From: Embleya scabrispora DSM 41855
Lineage (GTDB): Bacteria > Actinomycetota > Actinomycetes > Streptomycetales > Streptomycetaceae
Length of the DNA stretch: 64,000 bases
Direction: 5' to 3'
NCBI RefSeq assembly: GCF_000372745.1
Contig: NZ_KB889675.1
Coordinates: forward strand, 328,388-392,387
Shown: piece by piece, positions 1-10,162 of the stretch
Numbering within the stretch: the first letter of the stretch is position 1
How the letters are laid out: every line of letters begins with the position of its first letter
Notes under the pieces: model-generated
Seen by the model: only the letters and a program-made list of their open reading frames with translations
The model's database searches: none
What the model was told of the DNA's origin: nothing
Translations under genes and position numbers: made by a program

Positions 1-2
1 CG

Positions 3-578
3 CTGCACGCCGTGCTCGACGCCGGTCTGGTCGGACACCTCGCGATCACCGGCGAGGACGGTCAGCCGTTCGTCCTCCCGGTCGCCTACGCCCGGGACGG
101 CGAACGCGTGCTGATCCACGGCTCGACCGGCAGCCGACTCTTCCGCGGCCTGGCCGCGGGCGCGCCGACCTGCCTGACCGTGACCCTGCTCGACGGCCTG
201 GTGTTGGCCCGCTCGGCGTTCGAATCGTCCATGCACTACCGCAGCGCGATGGTGCTCGGCTCGTGCGTCGTGTTGCCCGAGGACGAGAAGGTCGCCGCGC
301 TGGACCTGCTCACCGACCGGCTACTGCCCGGCCGTCGAGACGAGTTGCGCCCGCACCGGGCCAAGGAACTCGCCGCGACGCTGGTGCTCGCGCTGTCCCT
401 GGACGAGGCGTCGGTGAAGATCTCGGCAGGCCCGCCGGACGACGAGGACGAGGACCTGGACACCCCGATCTGGGCCGGTGTGGTGCCCATCACCGAGCAC
501 TTCGGCGAGCCCGTGACCGCCCCCGATCTGCGCTTCGACCTGTCCGCACCCGACTACCTGAGGAAGTGGCGACGATGA
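3..578 (+). CDS. Pyridoxamine 5'-phosphate oxidase-family flavin-binding protein (5' end outside window)
   Basis: The reading frame is already open at the left edge, and the GTG at 12 falls inside what looks like the first conserved strand, so the true start is probably upstream. The protein shows the split-barrel pattern of the Pyridox_ox_2/NimA-like group: GHLAI, then FVLPVAYARDGERVLIHGSTGSR, then a MHYRSAMVLG strand (residues about 75-85 from the GTG). Members bind FMN or F420; the substrate cannot be told. Its stop overlaps the ATG of the next oxidoreductase by 4 bp (ATGA), so the two are translationally coupled. Confidence 0.8.
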   Translation: MHAVLDAGLVGHLAITGEDGQPFVLPVAYARDGERVLIHGSTGSRLFRGLAAGAPTCLTVTLLDGLVLARSAFESSMHYRSAMVLGSCVVLPEDEKVAALDLLTDRLLPGRRDELRPHRAKELAATLVLALSLDEASVKISAGPPDDEDEDLDTPIWAGVVPITEHFGEPVTAPDLRFDLSAPDYLRKWRR

Positions 579-1954
579 CCGCCGAATACCGCGACCTGTC
601 GCTGTGGTTCGACACCCTCGGCGAGGACGTCACGCCACGACCGGCGCTCACGGGCGACCTGGACGTGGACGTGGCCATCGTCGGCGCCGGATACACCGGC
701 CTGTGGACCGCCTATTACCTGGCCAAGGCCGACCCGTCGTTGCGGATCGTGGTCCTGGAGCGGGAGATCGCCGGATTCGGCGCCTCCGGCCGCAACGGCG
801 GCTGGTGCTCGGCGCTGTTCCCCGCGTCGATCGCCAAGGTGGCCCGGAGCAGCACCCGCGAGCGGGCGATCGCCCAGCAGCGGGTGATGAACGCGACCGT
901 GGACGAGGTCGGCCGGGTGGTCGCCGAGGAGGGCATCGACTGCGACTTCGCCAAGGGCGGCACCGTGGTCCTGGCCCGCACCCCGGTCCAGTTGGCCCGG
1001 GCCCGCCACCTGGTCGCGGACGAACACGCGTGGGGTTTCGACGAATCCGACGCCCGGCTGCTGGACGCCGCCGAGGCACACGCGATGGTCGGCGCCACCG
1101 ACGTGCTCGGCGGCACCTACACCCCGCACTGCGCGGTCATCCACCCCGCCAAACTGGCCCGGGGCCTGGCCGCCGCGGTGACCCGTCTGGGCGTGACCAT
1201 CCACGAGCGCACCCCCGTCACCGCGATCCGCGACGGCGCCGCGATCACCCCGCACGGCCGGGTCCGTGCCGACGTGGTGGTCCGGGCCACCGAGGGCTAC
1301 ACCCCCGAGCTGGCCGGCTTCCATCGCGAACTGGCCCCGGTGTACTCGCTGATGATCGCCACCGAGCCGCTGCCCGAGTCGTTCTGGGCCGAGGTGGGCC
1401 TGGCCCGCCGGGAGAGCTTCAGCGACATGCGGCACCTGATCATCTACGGCCAGCGCACCGCCGACGACCGGCTGGCCTTCGGCGGGCGCGGCGCGCCGTA
1501 CCACTTCGGCTCCAGGGTGCGGCCCGAGTTCGACCGGGACGAGAACGTCTTCGCCGAACTGCGTCGGGTGATCGCCGAGTTGTTCCCGGCGGTCGCCGAC
1601 GCCACGATCACCCACACGTGGGGCGGACCGCTGGGCGTGGCCCGCGACTGGTACGCGAGCTGCGGCCTGGACCGCGCCCGCGGGCTCGCCTGGGCCGGCG
1701 GCTACGTCGGCGACGGCGTGGGCACCGCGAACCTCGCGGGCCGCACCCTCGCCGACCTGATCCGCGACGAGTACACCGAGCTGACCCGGCTGCCCTGGGT
1801 CCGACACCGCTCGCCCAAGTGGGAGCCGGAGCCGCTGCGCTGGATCGGCACCAACGTCGGCCTGCGGGTGATGGCGGGCGCGGACGCCGAGGAGCAGCGC
1901 ACCGGGAAGGAGTCCCGACTCGCGCAGGCGTTCGGCCGATTCCTGGGCCACTGA
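575..1954 (+). CDS. FAD-dependent oxidoreductase, DAO/glycine oxidase family
   Basis: A 459-residue protein starting at the ATG that overlaps the upstream stop. The N-terminal Rossmann motif VAIVGAGYTGLWTAYYLA (about residues 33-50) binds FAD. It is followed by E-x-x-x-x-GFGASGRNGGW, typical of DadA/GlpO/gamma-glutamylputrescine-oxidase-like amine oxidases. A C-terminal WAGGYVGDGVGTANLAG closes the FAD site. It probably oxidises an amine or amino acid in the cytoplasm; the substrate is unknown. The partner upstream is a flavin-split-barrel protein, so the pair may act on one substrate. Confidence 0.85.
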   Translation: MTAEYRDLSLWFDTLGEDVTPRPALTGDLDVDVAIVGAGYTGLWTAYYLAKADPSLRIVVLEREIAGFGASGRNGGWCSALFPASIAKVARSSTRERAIAQQRVMNATVDEVGRVVAEEGIDCDFAKGGTVVLARTPVQLARARHLVADEHAWGFDESDARLLDAAEAHAMVGATDVLGGTYTPHCAVIHPAKLARGLAAAVTRLGVTIHERTPVTAIRDGAAITPHGRVRADVVVRATEGYTPELAGFHRELAPVYSLMIATEPLPESFWAEVGLARRESFSDMRHLIIYGQRTADDRLAFGGRGAPYHFGSRVRPEFDRDENVFAELRRVIAELFPAVADATITHTWGGPLGVARDWYASCGLDRARGLAWAGGYVGDGVGTANLAGRTLADLIRDEYTELTRLPWVRHRSPKWEPEPLRWIGTNVGLRVMAGADAEEQRTGKESRLAQAFGRFLGH

Positions 1955-2011
1955 GCCCGGGCCGCGCGGCCCGGGCCACCGAGCCGCGCGGTGACCCGGT
2001 GACCGACCGGG

Positions 2012-2818
2012 TCACCGCCCCCGGATGGTGCGGCGCCATGCCTCCAGGTGCTCCGGCGCCGCGCCCGCCTTGAGCAGGAAGTCCGCCGCCGAGCCGTGCC
2101 GCTCGGCGAGCACGCGCAGGAACGTGTCGATGGAGGCGCGGGCCGCACCGCGCATCGCCGGGGCGACCGGATGGGCCGGATCGATCCGCGGCTGCCTGGG
2201 CAACCGGTCGATCCGCTCGAACATCTCCACCAGGTGCACCTCGGTCTCGGTGTAGTCGGCGATGATCGCCTCCCGCTCCACCCCCGCCACCGACAACAGC
2301 AGCGCGACCAGGATGCCGGTGCGATCCTTGCCCGCCGTACAGTGCACCAGCGCCGGCACCCCGCCGTCTCCGGCCAGGATCTCCAGCGAGCGCACGTACG
2401 ACTCGCCGCCGCGCTCGGCCATCCGCATGTACAGCAGGCCCGCGCCGTGCTCGTCCACGCTGCCCAGGTCGATGTCGTCGTCCAACCCCAGGCCCTGGGT
2501 CTGGCCGGCCGAGATGTCGCCGACCGCGGCCCGATCGGCGGCCAGCGCCGAGCGCCGGCCCAGCAGCGGCAGTCGGTGGCGGGTCACCCCCGGCCACGGT
2601 TCGAGCGGCAGCCCCTCGCCCTCCGAACGCAGGTCCAGCACGTGACGCACGCGATAGACGTGGGCCAGCCGGTTTACCCCCTCGCGGGTCAGCAGGTCCG
2701 GGGTCTCACAGCGCATGAGTACGCCCGTTCGAGTGACTCCCCCGTCGATCAGCGGTAGGTCACCGACGTCGCGGGCATTGAGGAGATCCGGAAGATCGAG
2801 TCGGCGGTTCATGTGCAC
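2012..2818 (-). CDS. Tyrosine-protein phosphatase, Y_phosphatase3 type
   Basis: A 268-residue cytoplasmic protein. Near the N terminus it has NARDVGDLP(L)IDGG, the NxRDxGG-like entry motif of the family. At about residues 159-168 it has the catalytic P-loop HCTAGKDRTG, matching HCx5R with the nucleophilic Cys and the phosphate-binding Arg. The family includes Mycobacterium PtpB and secreted or cytosolic lipid/tyrosine phosphatases. No signal peptide is visible. It is transcribed divergently from the ABC ATPase gene at 2992 across a 173-bp gap. Confidence 0.85.
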   Translation of the reverse strand: MHMNRRLDLPDLLNARDVGDLPLIDGGVTRTGVLMRCETPDLLTREGVNRLAHVYRVRHVLDLRSEGEGLPLEPWPGVTRHRLPLLGRRSALAADRAAVGDISAGQTQGLGLDDDIDLGSVDEHGAGLLYMRMAERGGESYVRSLEILAGDGGVPALVHCTAGKDRTGILVALLLSVAGVEREAIIADYTETEVHLVEMFERIDRLPRQPRIDPAHPVAPAMRGAARASIDTFLRVLAERHGSAADFLLKAGAAPEHLEAWRRTIRGR

Positions 2819-2991
2819 CCCGTTCGCAACGCGTTCGACACACCTGTTCGCCTCATCATGGTGCGCGCGAACTCCGGCCGCCGGCAGGGCTCCCCGAGTG
2901 AGGGGGTTTGTCGTCCCTGCCGCAACCAGGCGCCACGATGCTCGTTTGAGGAGACGGGTGGCAACGAACGTTTCTCTGCGGGAGGTGTGCC

Positions 2992-3744
2992 ATGTCCCTG
3001 TCGTCCCGCGCGGCGAGATCCCATGAGCGGCGCGCCTTCGTCGCCGACGTACCCGCCTCCCCGCCCGACAACGACGTCCTGCGCGGTCGTGGGCTGACCC
3101 TGACCCAGGGGTCGGTCACCCTGCTGCGGAACGTCTCCGCGGCGGTTCGGGCCGAGGAGACATTCGCGATCACCGGTCCCCCCGGCGCCGGCAAGTCGGC
3201 GCTGCTCGCCTGTCTGTCCGGTGTGGTCGCCCCCGATTGTGGCGAGGTGTGGTTCAACAGCGGCCCGATGCACGTGCTCGACGAGAAGGCCCGGACCGCG
3301 CTGCGACGCCGGCACTTCGGGCTCGTCGACGGCCGTACCCGCCTGCTGCCCGAGTTGACCGTCGCGGAGAACGTCGCACTGCCGCTGCTGCTCGACCGGG
3401 TCCGCCGGCCCGACGCGTTCGCGATCGCCCGGCACTGGATGGAGCGGCTGGAGGTGACCGAGCACGCCGAATCCCGGCCGGCCGGTCTGAGTGCCGCGCT
3501 GATGCGCCGGGCGGCGGTCGCGCGGGCGCTGGTCACCCGGCCTGCGGTGGTGTTCGCGGACGAGCCCGCGTACGACCTGCCGGGCGCCGAGGTCGACCAC
3601 CTGATGCGCATCCTGGTCTCCGCCGTGCGCTCGCACGGGATGACCCTGGTGCTGGCCACCGCCCGCCGACGGGTGGCCACGCACGCCGACCACTGGATGG
3701 CCCTGCGCGACGGTCGCCCCGACCCGCAAGCGGACGGGTGGTAG
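2992..3744 (+). CDS. ABC transporter ATP-binding protein (LolD/MacB-like) with degenerate signature
   Basis: A 250-residue ATPase that probably energises the permease encoded 4 bp downstream. Walker A is GPPGAGKSA (about residues 61-69) and Walker B is VVFADEPA, both intact. The ABC signature reads LSAAL instead of LSGGQ. The switch region after the D-loop reads LVLATARRR, where an H-loop His (usually TH) is expected. Both changes should weaken ATP hydrolysis. The ATG at 2992 follows GGGAGGTGTGCC, a good ribosome-binding site. The gene may be a divergent member of the MacB-like export or signalling class. Confidence 0.8.
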   Translation: MSLSSRAARSHERRAFVADVPASPPDNDVLRGRGLTLTQGSVTLLRNVSAAVRAEETFAITGPPGAGKSALLACLSGVVAPDCGEVWFNSGPMHVLDEKARTALRRRHFGLVDGRTRLLPELTVAENVALPLLLDRVRRPDAFAIARHWMERLEVTEHAESRPAGLSAALMRRAAVARALVTRPAVVFADEPAYDLPGAEVDHLMRILVSAVRSHGMTLVLATARRRVATHADHWMALRDGRPDPQADGW

Positions 3745-3748
3745 GCCC

Positions 3749-5002
3749 GTGTCCCCGTCCGGTCGGAGCACGGTGCGCGGCGCTTCGCGGGTCGACGCCC
3801 TGCGGGTGCTGGCCGGCGCGGCGGTCGCGAGTACGGCCACGATCGTGCTGTTGTGCCTGCTGGCCTGGGCGTTCCCGGTCGAACATCCCGGGCCGGCACT
3901 GATCGGACCGGTACTCGCGATGGTCCCGGTACTGAGCGCTGTGGCGGTGTTGGTCGCGATCGGCATTCGCCTGACGATCCGGGGCGGCTCGATCGGCCGG
4001 CCGGGCGCGCCGTCCCCGACCGACGAGGCGAACCGCCCGCGTCGGGACCTGGTCGTGTCCGAGGTCGCCGTCACCGCTGTGGCCGGCGCGTTCGCCGGTG
4101 TACAGGCGCATCTCGCGCTGCGCTCGCTCCCCGCTTCGACACCCCCCGCGGTCCGGCACCTGCTCGCGGTCGGCGCCTCGGCGCCCTGGCCGGCCGTGGC
4201 CGCCGTGCTCGCCGCGGTGCCCTCCGCGGCGGCGCTCGCCGCCTTCTACGCGACGAGTCGACCGCCGCCTCGGTTGCAACCCCGGATCCCGCCGTACCTC
4301 GGACCGCTGGTGATGCTCGCCGGACTGCTCGGCCAGTACCTGATCGCCGACCCGGGGCACACCGAGCGGTTGTCTCACGGTGCGGTTCCGGCGTCGGTGG
4401 CCGGCTACGGCACGGTGCTGACCGGAGCGGCCCTCACCGTGCCGTGGCTGTTGACCTGGCTGGGCTCGGGCTGGGCCTCCCGGGCGGGTCGGGTATGGAC
4501 GCTGTGCGCGGCGCGCCGGATCGAGGCGAGCGCCGGCGGCTTGGCGCTGCCGCTGGGTCTGGCCACGATCGCGCTGGCGGTGGTCACCACCAGCACGATC
4601 GCGGGCGACCGCACATCGCCCGGAATGGCCGACGCCCCGCTGTTTCTGACCATGACGACGATGTCCTCGTGTGCGGCGGCGATGCTGTTCACGGTGGTCG
4701 TCGAGCACGCCCCCGCGCGCCGCGAGACCTCGCGCACGTTGCGCTCGATCGGCGCCGGCGAGCGGATGGATCGCCGAGCCACCCTGGCCGTCCTGGTGGT
4801 GCCGGTGCTGCTGTGCGTGGCGATCTCGGTCGGGGTCGGCGCGCTGACGGCCTGGCCGGCCCGCGGCAACGGGGATTCGTTTCCCACGGTGCCCACCCAC
4901 GCGGCCCTGTTGGGCACGATATGGACACTGGGCCTGCTGGCGATCGCGGTGATCGCGGCGGCCGTGGTGACCCTGCGGGACGAACGACCGCACCGGGTCT
5001 GA
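3749..5002 (+). CDS. FtsX-like ABC permease / polytopic membrane protein
   Basis: A 417-residue membrane protein with a GTG start 4 bp after the ATPase stop. Hydrophobic segments occur near residues 17-40, 50-72, 110-130, 148-172, 190-210, 225-245, 270-290, 305-325, 350-370 and 388-410, which suggests about ten membrane spans. The segment ETSRTLRSIGAGERMDRRATL resembles the coupling loop of FtsX permeases, where a Gly-Ala pair follows a basic helix. With its neighbour it forms a two-gene ABC unit of unknown substrate. Confidence 0.7.
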   Translation: MSPSGRSTVRGASRVDALRVLAGAAVASTATIVLLCLLAWAFPVEHPGPALIGPVLAMVPVLSAVAVLVAIGIRLTIRGGSIGRPGAPSPTDEANRPRRDLVVSEVAVTAVAGAFAGVQAHLALRSLPASTPPAVRHLLAVGASAPWPAVAAVLAAVPSAAALAAFYATSRPPPRLQPRIPPYLGPLVMLAGLLGQYLIADPGHTERLSHGAVPASVAGYGTVLTGAALTVPWLLTWLGSGWASRAGRVWTLCAARRIEASAGGLALPLGLATIALAVVTTSTIAGDRTSPGMADAPLFLTMTTMSSCAAAMLFTVVVEHAPARRETSRTLRSIGAGERMDRRATLAVLVVPVLLCVAISVGVGALTAWPARGNGDSFPTVPTHAALLGTIWTLGLLAIAVIAAAVVTLRDERPHRV

Positions 5003-5373
5003 AGCACGGCCGGATCGACACCCTCGCCCGGGCCGCGGGCCGGCACGATGCCCGGCGGACATGGGAAAGCACTTCGAGCCCGGCGCGGCGTCCCCTTCCG
5101 CGGCGGGCTCGAAGTGCTTATCGTCTCGGGGGCCACGCGACCCCGAGCCGTGCGCCGGATCGTGTCCCTTCGACCGGCGGCTTGGGCGTGCCACCGCCGA
5201 ATCATTCGAACGGGGGGATCAAAGGATCCGACGGCTTGGCACTGAGATCAGTCTGCCCTGGGGCGCCTAAGGATCCGATAAGGATTCGTTACCCGTTCTA
5301 TATCGCCGCGCCGCGCACCCGTGACCTGCCCGGGATGTCCCGCTTGCGGCGAAGCCGGTCCGGTCGGCCGGCC
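5003..5373. other. 371-bp intergenic region with large hairpin and GGATCC-type repeats
   Basis: This is the gap between the convergent permease (+) and rlmN (-) genes. It contains the strong hairpin listed separately at 5067-5119 and a stretch around 5218-5285 with repeated GGATC elements (GGGGGATCAAAGGATCC, then AAGGATCCGATAAGGATTC). No convincing protein frame is seen. It could hold a small RNA, but there is no direct support for one. Confidence 0.4.
5067..5119 (+). terminator. Strong 22-bp hairpin, probable terminator of the ABC pair
   Basis: The left arm AAGCACTTCGAGCCCG (5067-5082) is perfectly complementary to the right arm CGGGCTCGAAGTGCTT (5104-5119). After one mismatch, five more base pairs (CGCGG/CCGCG) extend the stem to 22 pairs around a 9-nt loop. 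It lies 64 bp after the permease stop. There is no U-tract, which is common for actinobacterial terminators. Confidence 0.6.
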
Positions 5374-6480
5374 CTAGACCTCCGCGGCGGCCAGCTGACC
5401 GCACGCGCCGTCGATGTCCCGGCCCCGGGTGTCCCGGACGGTGACCGGCACGCCGTGCTTGGTCAGCAGGCGGACGAACTCCTCCTGGCGTTCGGCCGTC
5501 GACGCGGTCCACTTCGACCCCGGGGTGGGGTTGAGCGGGATCAGGTTGACGTGCGCGTTGTGGTTCTTGAGCCGGCGCCCGAGCAGGTCGGCCCGCCAGC
5601 CGTGGTCGTTGATGTCCTTGATCAGCGCGTACTCGATGGACACCCGTCGGCCGGTGACACCCTCGTAGTGCCACGCGGCGTCCAGCACCTCGCGCACGTC
5701 CCAGCGCGTGTTGACCGGCACGAGCGTGTTGCGCAGGTCGTCGTCCGGCGCGTGCAGGGACAACGCGAGGGTGACCGGGATACGTTCGTCGGCGAGCTTG
5801 TACATCGCCGGAACCAGGCCGACCGTCGACATGGTCACCGAGCGGGCGGAGATGCCCAGCCCGTCCGGACCGGGGTCGGTCAGCCGACGCACCGCGCCGA
5901 CCACCGCCTTGTAGTTGGCGAGCGGCTCGCCCATGCCCATGAAGACGATGTTGCTGACTCGGCCGGGTCCGCCGGGCACCTCGCCGCGGGCGAGCGCCCG
6001 CGCGCCGGCGAGCACCTGCTCGACGATCTCGCCGGTGGACAGGTTGCGGGTCAGGCCCGCCTGGCCGGTGGCGCAGAACGGGCAGTTCATCCCGCAGCCC
6101 GCCTGCGAGGACACGCACATGGTGACCCGGTCGGGGTAGCGCATCAGCACGGCCTCGACGAGCGTGCCGTCGAACAGCTTCCACAACGACTTGCGGGTCG
6201 CGCCGTCGTCGCACGAGATGTCCCGCACGGACGTCATCAGCGCGGGCAGCAGCGCCTCGGCGAGCTTGGCCCGCGACGCGGCGGGCATGTCGGTCCACTG
6301 CTCGGGGTCGTCCGAGAGGTGACCGAAGTAGTGCTTGGACAGTTGGGCCGCACGAAACGGCTTCTCGCCCAGCTCGGCCACGGCCTCGCGGCGCTCGGCG
6401 GGGGTGAGGTCGGCAAGGTGGCGCGGCGGCTTCGAACGACGCGGCGGCGCGGTGAAGGTGAGTTCTCCTGGTTTGGGCAT
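5374..6480 (-). CDS. rlmN: Dual-specificity 23S rRNA/tRNA (adenine-C2) methyltransferase RlmN
   Basis: A 368-residue radical-SAM enzyme that methylates A2503 of 23S rRNA and, in characterised relatives, A37 of some tRNAs. The radical-SAM cluster motif CxxxCxxC is CGMNCPFC, preceded by SSQAG. The motif [11 protein letters not shown] and the C-terminal [14 protein letters not shown] contain the two resolving-cysteine elements of the family. I chose the ATG at 6480 (MPKPGELTF), preceded by conserved-length spacing, rather than upstream in-frame starts. Confidence 0.95.
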   Translation of the reverse strand: MPKPGELTFTAPPRRSKPPRHLADLTPAERREAVAELGEKPFRAAQLSKHYFGHLSDDPEQWTDMPAASRAKLAEALLPALMTSVRDISCDDGATRKSLWKLFDGTLVEAVLMRYPDRVTMCVSSQAGCGMNCPFCATGQAGLTRNLSTGEIVEQVLAGARALARGEVPGGPGRVSNIVFMGMGEPLANYKAVVGAVRRLTDPGPDGLGISARSVTMSTVGLVPAMYKLADERIPVTLALSLHAPDDDLRNTLVPVNTRWDVREVLDAAWHYEGVTGRRVSIEYALIKDINDHGWRADLLGRRLKNHNAHVNLIPLNPTPGSKWTASTAERQEEFVRLLTKHGVPVTVRDTRGRDIDGACGQLAAAEV

Positions 6481-6598
6481 GGCTCGTCCAGTGTCGCAGG
6501 TGTACGGGCGGGGCCGGACGGGGCCCGAAGACACGCCCCCGGCCCCGCTCACGTGCACACGCGGCCTGTCCGGTTTCTTCGGCCGGATCAGGTCCGGG

Positions 6599-7864
6599 TC
6601 ATACGAAGGCGGCGAGCAGCAGCCACACCACGGGAGCGGCGGCCAGCAACGAGTCGAGCCGGTCCATCACGCCACCGTGACCGGGCAGCAGACTGCCCAT
6701 GTCCTTGACCTTGAGGTCCCGCTTGATCATCGATTCGGCCAGGTCCCCGAGCGCGGACACGGCCGCGGCGGCGACGCCCACCAGGGTGCCCTGCCACCAC
6801 TCGCCGTCGAGCAGGGTCGTCACGCAGACCGCGCCCGCGACGGCGGCCAGGAACACTCCGCCGGCGAAGCCCTCCCAGCTCTTGCCGGGGCTGATCTTCG
6901 GCGCCATCTTGTGCGGACCGCCGGAGGTGACCCCGGCCGCGTAGGCGCCCGTGTCCGCACAGACCACCAGGATGATGAAGGTCAGCACCCGCCGGGCGCC
7001 GTCGTCGTCGGCGAGCATGAGCACCGCGAACCCGGCCAGGAACGGCAGGTAGAAGACGGTGAACACGCCTGCCGTCATGTCCCGCAGGAAGTCCTCGGCG
7101 CCCTCGGTCATCCGCCAGATCATCACCGCGATCGCGGTCAGCGCGGTGGCGATCGCCAACCCCTCCGCACCGCGCGCGTAGCCGGCGACGAGCATCGCCA
7201 CCGAGCCGACCGCGAGCGGTACCAGCGGAATCCGGATGCCGCGCCCGACGGTGGCGCCCTGCGCGGTCCGACCGGACGCGTCGGTGACCGCCTCGGCCCG
7301 ACCGAACGCGCCCGCCAGCTCCCACAGTCCGACCAGGACCGCGAGCAGCACGACGCCGACGAACAGCACCGGCAGGGTCAGCAGCGAGGCGACGATGACC
7401 CCGCCGAGCCCGGCCCCGACACCGATCGCCTGTGGCAGGTTGCGGCCGGCCTTGCCGACCGGTTTCGCGGGCGGCTCCTCCGTCACCACGAGCCCCTCAC
7501 GCCGGGGCTCGGGGAGAGCCACGTCCACACGAGCGGGCTCCTCACGCGAGGACGGACCCGAGCGGGGTTCCGGTTCGTCGCCCGAGTCGTGACCCGCAAT
7601 CGGTGACAGCACCTGCGTGTGGTCATCCTGTGTCTGTACCCCGACGCCGGCGGGAAAGTGCTGCTGCGCACGAGTGGAGCCGTCCCCGTAGCCGCCGGAC
7701 CGGACCGCGTCGTAGTGGGCCTGATCCTGACCCGTCGGTGCGCCCGGGACCTGCTCCGGCCACGCGCCGTACGACCCGTACGGGTCGTGGCCGGGCGGCA
7801 GATCGGGGTGCGCTCCCGCGGGCGGATCGGCCGGCGGCGTACCGCCCCAGGTCGAGTCGTCCAT
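6599..7864 (-). CDS. cdsA: Phosphatidate cytidylyltransferase CdsA
   Basis: An integral membrane enzyme (421 aa) making CDP-diacylglycerol from phosphatidic acid and CTP. The first about 130 residues are Pro/Gly/Asp-rich and disordered; several transmembrane helices follow. The C-terminal CDP-alcohol signature is clear: [19 protein letters not shown], then [12 protein letters not shown]. The start ATG (7864) overlaps the frr stop by one base (TGATG), so it is coupled to frr. It ends the rpsB-tsf-pyrH-frr-cdsA series. Confidence 0.95.
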   Translation of the reverse strand: MDDSTWGGTPPADPPAGAHPDLPPGHDPYGSYGAWPEQVPGAPTGQDQAHYDAVRSGGYGDGSTRAQQHFPAGVGVQTQDDHTQVLSPIAGHDSGDEPEPRSGPSSREEPARVDVALPEPRREGLVVTEEPPAKPVGKAGRNLPQAIGVGAGLGGVIVASLLTLPVLFVGVVLLAVLVGLWELAGAFGRAEAVTDASGRTAQGATVGRGIRIPLVPLAVGSVAMLVAGYARGAEGLAIATALTAIAVMIWRMTEGAEDFLRDMTAGVFTVFYLPFLAGFAVLMLADDDGARRVLTFIILVVCADTGAYAAGVTSGGPHKMAPKISPGKSWEGFAGGVFLAAVAGAVCVTTLLDGEWWQGTLVGVAAAAVSALGDLAESMIKRDLKVKDMGSLLPGHGGVMDRLDSLLAAAPVVWLLLAAFV

Positions 7865-8421
7865 CAGACTTCGAGCAGCTCGGCTTCCTTGTGCTTCAGC
7901 AACTCGTCGATCTGCGCGACGTACTTGTGGGTCGTGTCGTCGAGTTCCTTCTCGGCGCGACGCACCTCGTCCTCGCCGGTCTCGCCGTCCTTGACCAGCT
8001 TGTCGAGCGCTTCCTTCGCCTTGCGGCGGATCGCCCGCAACGAGATCTTCGCGTCCTCGCCCTTGCTCCGCGCCAGCTTGATGAACTCCTTGCGGCGTTC
8101 CTCGGTCAGCTGCGGGAAGACCACGCGGATGAGCTTGCCGTCGTCGGTCGGGTTGACGCCGAGGTCCGAGTCGCGGATCGCCTTGACGATCGCGTTCGTC
8201 GAGCCGCGGTCGAACGGGGTCACGATGACCATGCGCGGCTCGGGCGTGGTGAACGACGCGAGCTGGTTCACCGGAGTGGGCGAGCCGTAGTAGTCCACGA
8301 GGATCTTGTTGAACATGGCCGGGGTGGCCCGGCCCGTGCGGATCGCCGCGAAGTCTTCCTTGGCGACCACGACGGCCTTCTCCATCTTTTCCTCGGCCTC
8401 GAGGAGAATCTCGTCGATCAT
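7864..8421 (-). CDS. frr: Ribosome recycling factor
   Basis: 185 residues, the standard RRF length. RRF and EF-G split post-termination ribosomes. Conserved stretches include [21 protein letters not shown] near the N terminus and [31 protein letters not shown] in the second half. It lies 32 bp downstream of pyrH and overlaps cdsA, in the order usual for actinobacteria. Confidence 0.97.
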   Translation of the reverse strand: MIDEILLEAEEKMEKAVVVAKEDFAAIRTGRATPAMFNKILVDYYGSPTPVNQLASFTTPEPRMVIVTPFDRGSTNAIVKAIRDSDLGVNPTDDGKLIRVVFPQLTEERRKEFIKLARSKGEDAKISLRAIRRKAKEALDKLVKDGETGEDEVRRAEKELDDTTHKYVAQIDELLKHKEAELLEV

Positions 8422-8453
8422 GTCGGCTCCTGTCCCGGTCCTGTCGCCGTCGA

Positions 8454-9284
8454 TCAGCCGTCGGTACGGCTGACCAGGGTGCCGATCTTCTCACCCCGCA
8501 CGGCGCGGGCGATGTTGCCCTCGACGAGCAGGTTGAAGACGACGATCGGCAGTTCGTTGTCCATGCACAGGCTGATCGCGGTGGCGTCCGCGACCTTGAG
8601 CCCGCGGGCGAGCACCTCGGCGTGATCCAGACGATCGAACATGACTGCGTCCGGGTTGGACTTCGGGTCGCAGTCGTACACGCCGTCGACGCCCTTGGCC
8701 ATGAGCAACGCGACCGCGTCGATCTCGAGGGCACGCTGGGCGGCCGTGGTGTCGGTGGAGAAGTAGGGCATGCCCATGCCCGCACCGAAGATGACCACGC
8801 GACCCTTTTCCAGGTGTCGCACGGCGCGGCGCGGGATGTACGGCTCGGCGACCTGACCCATCGTGATGGCGGTCTGCACGCGGGTGTCGATGCCCTGCTT
8901 CTCCAGGAAGTCCTGGAGCGCGAGGCAGTTCATCACGGTGCCGAGCATGCCCATGTAGTCCGAGCGCGCGCGGTCCATGCCGCGAATCTGCAATTCGGCG
9001 CCGCGGAAGAAGTTGCCGCCGCCGATGACGATGGCGACCTGCGTGCCGCGGCGGACCACGTCGGCGATCTGGAGCGCGATGGTCTGCACGGTATCGGGGT
9101 CGACGCCCAGGGCCCCGCCACCCGCGAACGCCTCACCGGAGAGCTTGAGCAACACCCGGCGCGCGTAGGGGTTCGGCTCGTCGCCCTCGGCGGACGACGA
9201 GGAGGCCGCCTTCGTTTCGGTTTCCTGCACGGTTCCCTCCACGCCTTGCGGCCTCCTCGCCATACTGCTTTTCACTGCGTTCAT
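8454..9284 (-). CDS. pyrH: Uridylate kinase (UMP kinase)
   Basis: A hexameric amino-acid-kinase-fold enzyme converting UMP to UDP. It has [12 protein letters not shown] near residue 45, the glycine-rich [11 protein letters not shown] and the C-terminal nucleotide site ([15 protein letters not shown]). The 276-residue frame has about 40 variable residues before the fold, so an internal start such as ATG at 9260 (MARRPQ) is possible. It lies in the tsf-pyrH-frr order typical of bacteria. Confidence 0.95.
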   Translation of the reverse strand: MNAVKSSMARRPQGVEGTVQETETKAASSSSAEGDEPNPYARRVLLKLSGEAFAGGGALGVDPDTVQTIALQIADVVRRGTQVAIVIGGGNFFRGAELQIRGMDRARSDYMGMLGTVMNCLALQDFLEKQGIDTRVQTAITMGQVAEPYIPRRAVRHLEKGRVVIFGAGMGMPYFSTDTTAAQRALEIDAVALLMAKGVDGVYDCDPKSNPDAVMFDRLDHAEVLARGLKVADATAISLCMDNELPIVVFNLLVEGNIARAVRGEKIGTLVSRTDG

Positions 9285-9328
9285 GCCTACTGCATGCCCC
9301 GAATCGGAGCGGTGCTGCGAGGGGCGGA

Positions 9329-10162
9329 TCAGACGCCGACGCGGAAGCGGGTGAAGCGCTTGACCTTGACGCCGGCCTCGTCCAGGACCTTGCCCACGGA
9401 CTTCTTGCTGTCCTTGGCGAACGCCTGGTCGAGCAGCACGTTCTCCTTGAAGAAGCCGGTCACCCGGCCCTCGACGATCTTGGCGAGGGCGGCCTCGGGC
9501 TTGCCCTCCTCGCGCGCGGTGGCCTCGGCCACGCGGCGCTCGTTCTCGACCGTCTCAGCCGGCACGTCCTCGCGGTTCAGCACGGTCGGCGAGAACGCGG
9601 CGATGTGCTGCGCGACGTCCTTGGCGACCGCGGCGTCGGCGCCGTCCAGCTCGATCAGCACGCCGATCTGCGCGGGCAGGTCGGGGCTGGTCTTGTGCAG
9701 GTACGCGGCGACGAAGCCGTCGGCGTACTGCGCGAAGCGGTCCAGCACGATCTTCTCGCCGAGCGTGACGTTGGCGTCGTCCACGTACTGCTGGACGGTC
9801 TTGCCGGCCTCGATCTCGCTCGCGAGCAGCGCGGCGATGTCGGCGGGCGCGGTCTTGGCGACGTGGGCGGCGATCGCCTCGGCGGCCTCGATGAACTTCG
9901 GGCTCTTGGCCACGAAGTCGGTCTCGCACTTGAGCTCGACCAGGACGCCGGACGCGTTGCCGTCGAGCAGCGCGACGACCGCGCCGTTGGAGGCCGAGCG
10001 GCCCTCGCGCTTGGTGACGCCCTTCTGGCCCTTGACGCGAAGGATCTCGACAGCCTTGTCGACGTCACCCTCGGCCTCTTCGAGGGCCTTCTTGCAGTCC
10101 ATCATGCCTGCGGCGGTGAGCTCACGGAGCTTCTTCACGTCCGCGGCGGAGAAGTTCGCCAT
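9329..10162 (-). CDS. tsf: Translation elongation factor Ts
   Basis: A 277-residue nucleotide-exchange factor for EF-Tu. The N-terminal UBA-like domain reads [25 protein letters not shown]. The core signature [13 protein letters not shown] contains the TDFV motif that contacts EF-Tu. It follows rpsB after a 206-bp gap holding a terminator-like hairpin, so it is probably expressed both by readthrough and at a lower level than S2. Confidence 0.97.
   Translation of the reverse strand: MANFSAADVKKLRELTAAGMMDCKKALEEAEGDVDKAVEILRVKGQKGVTKREGRSASNGAVVALLDGNASGVLVELKCETDFVAKSPKFIEAAEAIAAHVAKTAPADIAALLASEIEAGKTVQQYVDDANVTLGEKIVLDRFAQYADGFVAAYLHKTSPDLPAQIGVLIELDGADAAVAKDVAQHIAAFSPTVLNREDVPAETVENERRVAEATAREEGKPEAALAKIVEGRVTGFFKENVLLDQAFAKDSKKSVGKVLDEAGVKVKRFTRFRVGV

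Noticed and set aside
554-1951. 465-aa frame antisense to the FAD oxidoreductase
   Set aside because: Mirror of a clear gene; composition and lack of motifs are typical of antisense frames in very GC-rich DNA.
3853-6708. 951-aa plus-strand frame spanning the permease, the gap and rlmN antisense
   Set aside because: It covers two recognised genes on different strands and has no domain; a GC-bias artefact.
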